Shown: positions 63,997-64,000 of the stretch, piece after piece
How positions within the stretch are numbered: the stretch's first letter is position 1
Layout: each line of letters opens with the position of its first letter
Notes under the pieces: model-generated
The model's database searches: none
What the model was told of the DNA's origin: nothing
The model's input: only the letters and a program-made list of their open reading frames with translations
Program-made: the position numbers and the translations under genes
From: a gamma proteobacterium symbiont of Ctena orbiculata
Lineage (GTDB): Bacteria; Pseudomonadota; Gammaproteobacteria; Chromatiales; Chromatiaceae
DNA length: 64,000 nt
Reading direction: 5' to 3'
NCBI GenBank assembly: GCA_003058525.1
Contig: QBVD01000055.1
Span: 40,590-104,589 of the forward strand

Positions 63997-64000
63997 GCGC

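Noticed and set aside
1..64000. tRNA, rRNA, CRISPR array, prophage or integrase
   Set aside because: None could be recognised by eye; a tRNA/covariance scan was not possible, so small RNAs could be missed.

Overview
The window looks like chromosomal DNA of a sulfur-oxidising gammaproteobacterium, of the Chromatiales / Sedimenticola / lucinid-symbiont type. This is an inference from gene content; no rRNA or tRNA gene was seen. The indicators are a Gly/Tyr-rich sulfur globule protein gene, a tusA-dsrE2 sulfur-carrier operon, a large block of multiheme c-type cytochromes, the gammaproteobacterial rluC/rne divergent pair, and a complete-looking type II secretion (T2SS) operon except for gspG. Gene density is high, and almost every open frame antisense to a long gene is a shadow.

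Layout. 1-2.4 kb: the end of a DUF2189 membrane protein, an APC-like carrier and a universal stress protein. 2.8-9.7 kb: signalling genes, namely a chemoreceptor broken by an in-frame amber codon, a dCache-PAS-GGDEF diguanylate cyclase and a PAS-GAF-GGDEF-EAL protein. 10-11.9 kb: a lipoprotein hydrolase, a 319-bp MITE-like element flanked by TA, and a small unknown gene. 12-14.7 kb: periplasmic protease DegQ/MucD and two Hsp20 chaperones. 14.7-19.3 kb: a copper-handling operon (DUF2946-like, copA, copB, cytochrome c lipoprotein, DUF411, DUF4399). 19.5-21.1 kb: a TetR regulator followed by tusA-dsrE2, with the same 18-bp operator sequence in front of both units. 21.3-26.2 kb: a LapA-like adhesin with retention module and an unknown protein. 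26.4-29.8 kb: a beta-propeller/M28/PDZ peptidase and a Lys-rich secreted protein. 30-36.2 kb: two divergent cytochrome operons carrying 25 c-type haem motifs. 36.2-42.7 kb: cupin, class V aminotransferase, sulfur globule protein, HypE, SppA, a HAD phosphatase and RluC. 43.2-47.6 kb: RNase E, a low-molecular-weight phosphatase and an EamA transporter. 47.6-57.7 kb: the gsp operon, followed by a divergent secreted subtilase. 61-64 kb: a divergent sensor kinase / NarL response regulator pair.

How the parts may work together. The cytochrome block pairs a quinol-linked tetraheme NapC-type protein with an HAO-like octaheme enzyme (+ strand), and a b-type cytochrome with an octaheme tetrathionate-reductase-like protein and a pentaheme c554-like protein (- strand). 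This suggests anaerobic use of inorganic N or S oxyanions. The sulfur globule gene has an FNR-type box exactly where a class II activator should sit, so sulfur storage is probably tied to oxygen status. tusA-dsrE2 looks controlled by a TetR repressor with a NemR-like cysteine. The cyclic-di-GMP enzymes and the LapA-like adhesin fit a surface-attachment programme, although lapD/lapG are not in the window. The most noteworthy items are the tetR/tusA/dsrE2 unit, the divergent cytochrome block, the FNR-class-II sulfur globule promoter, the hypE start packed against a terminator, the amber-interrupted chemoreceptor, and a histidine kinase whose ATP-binding motifs have decayed.
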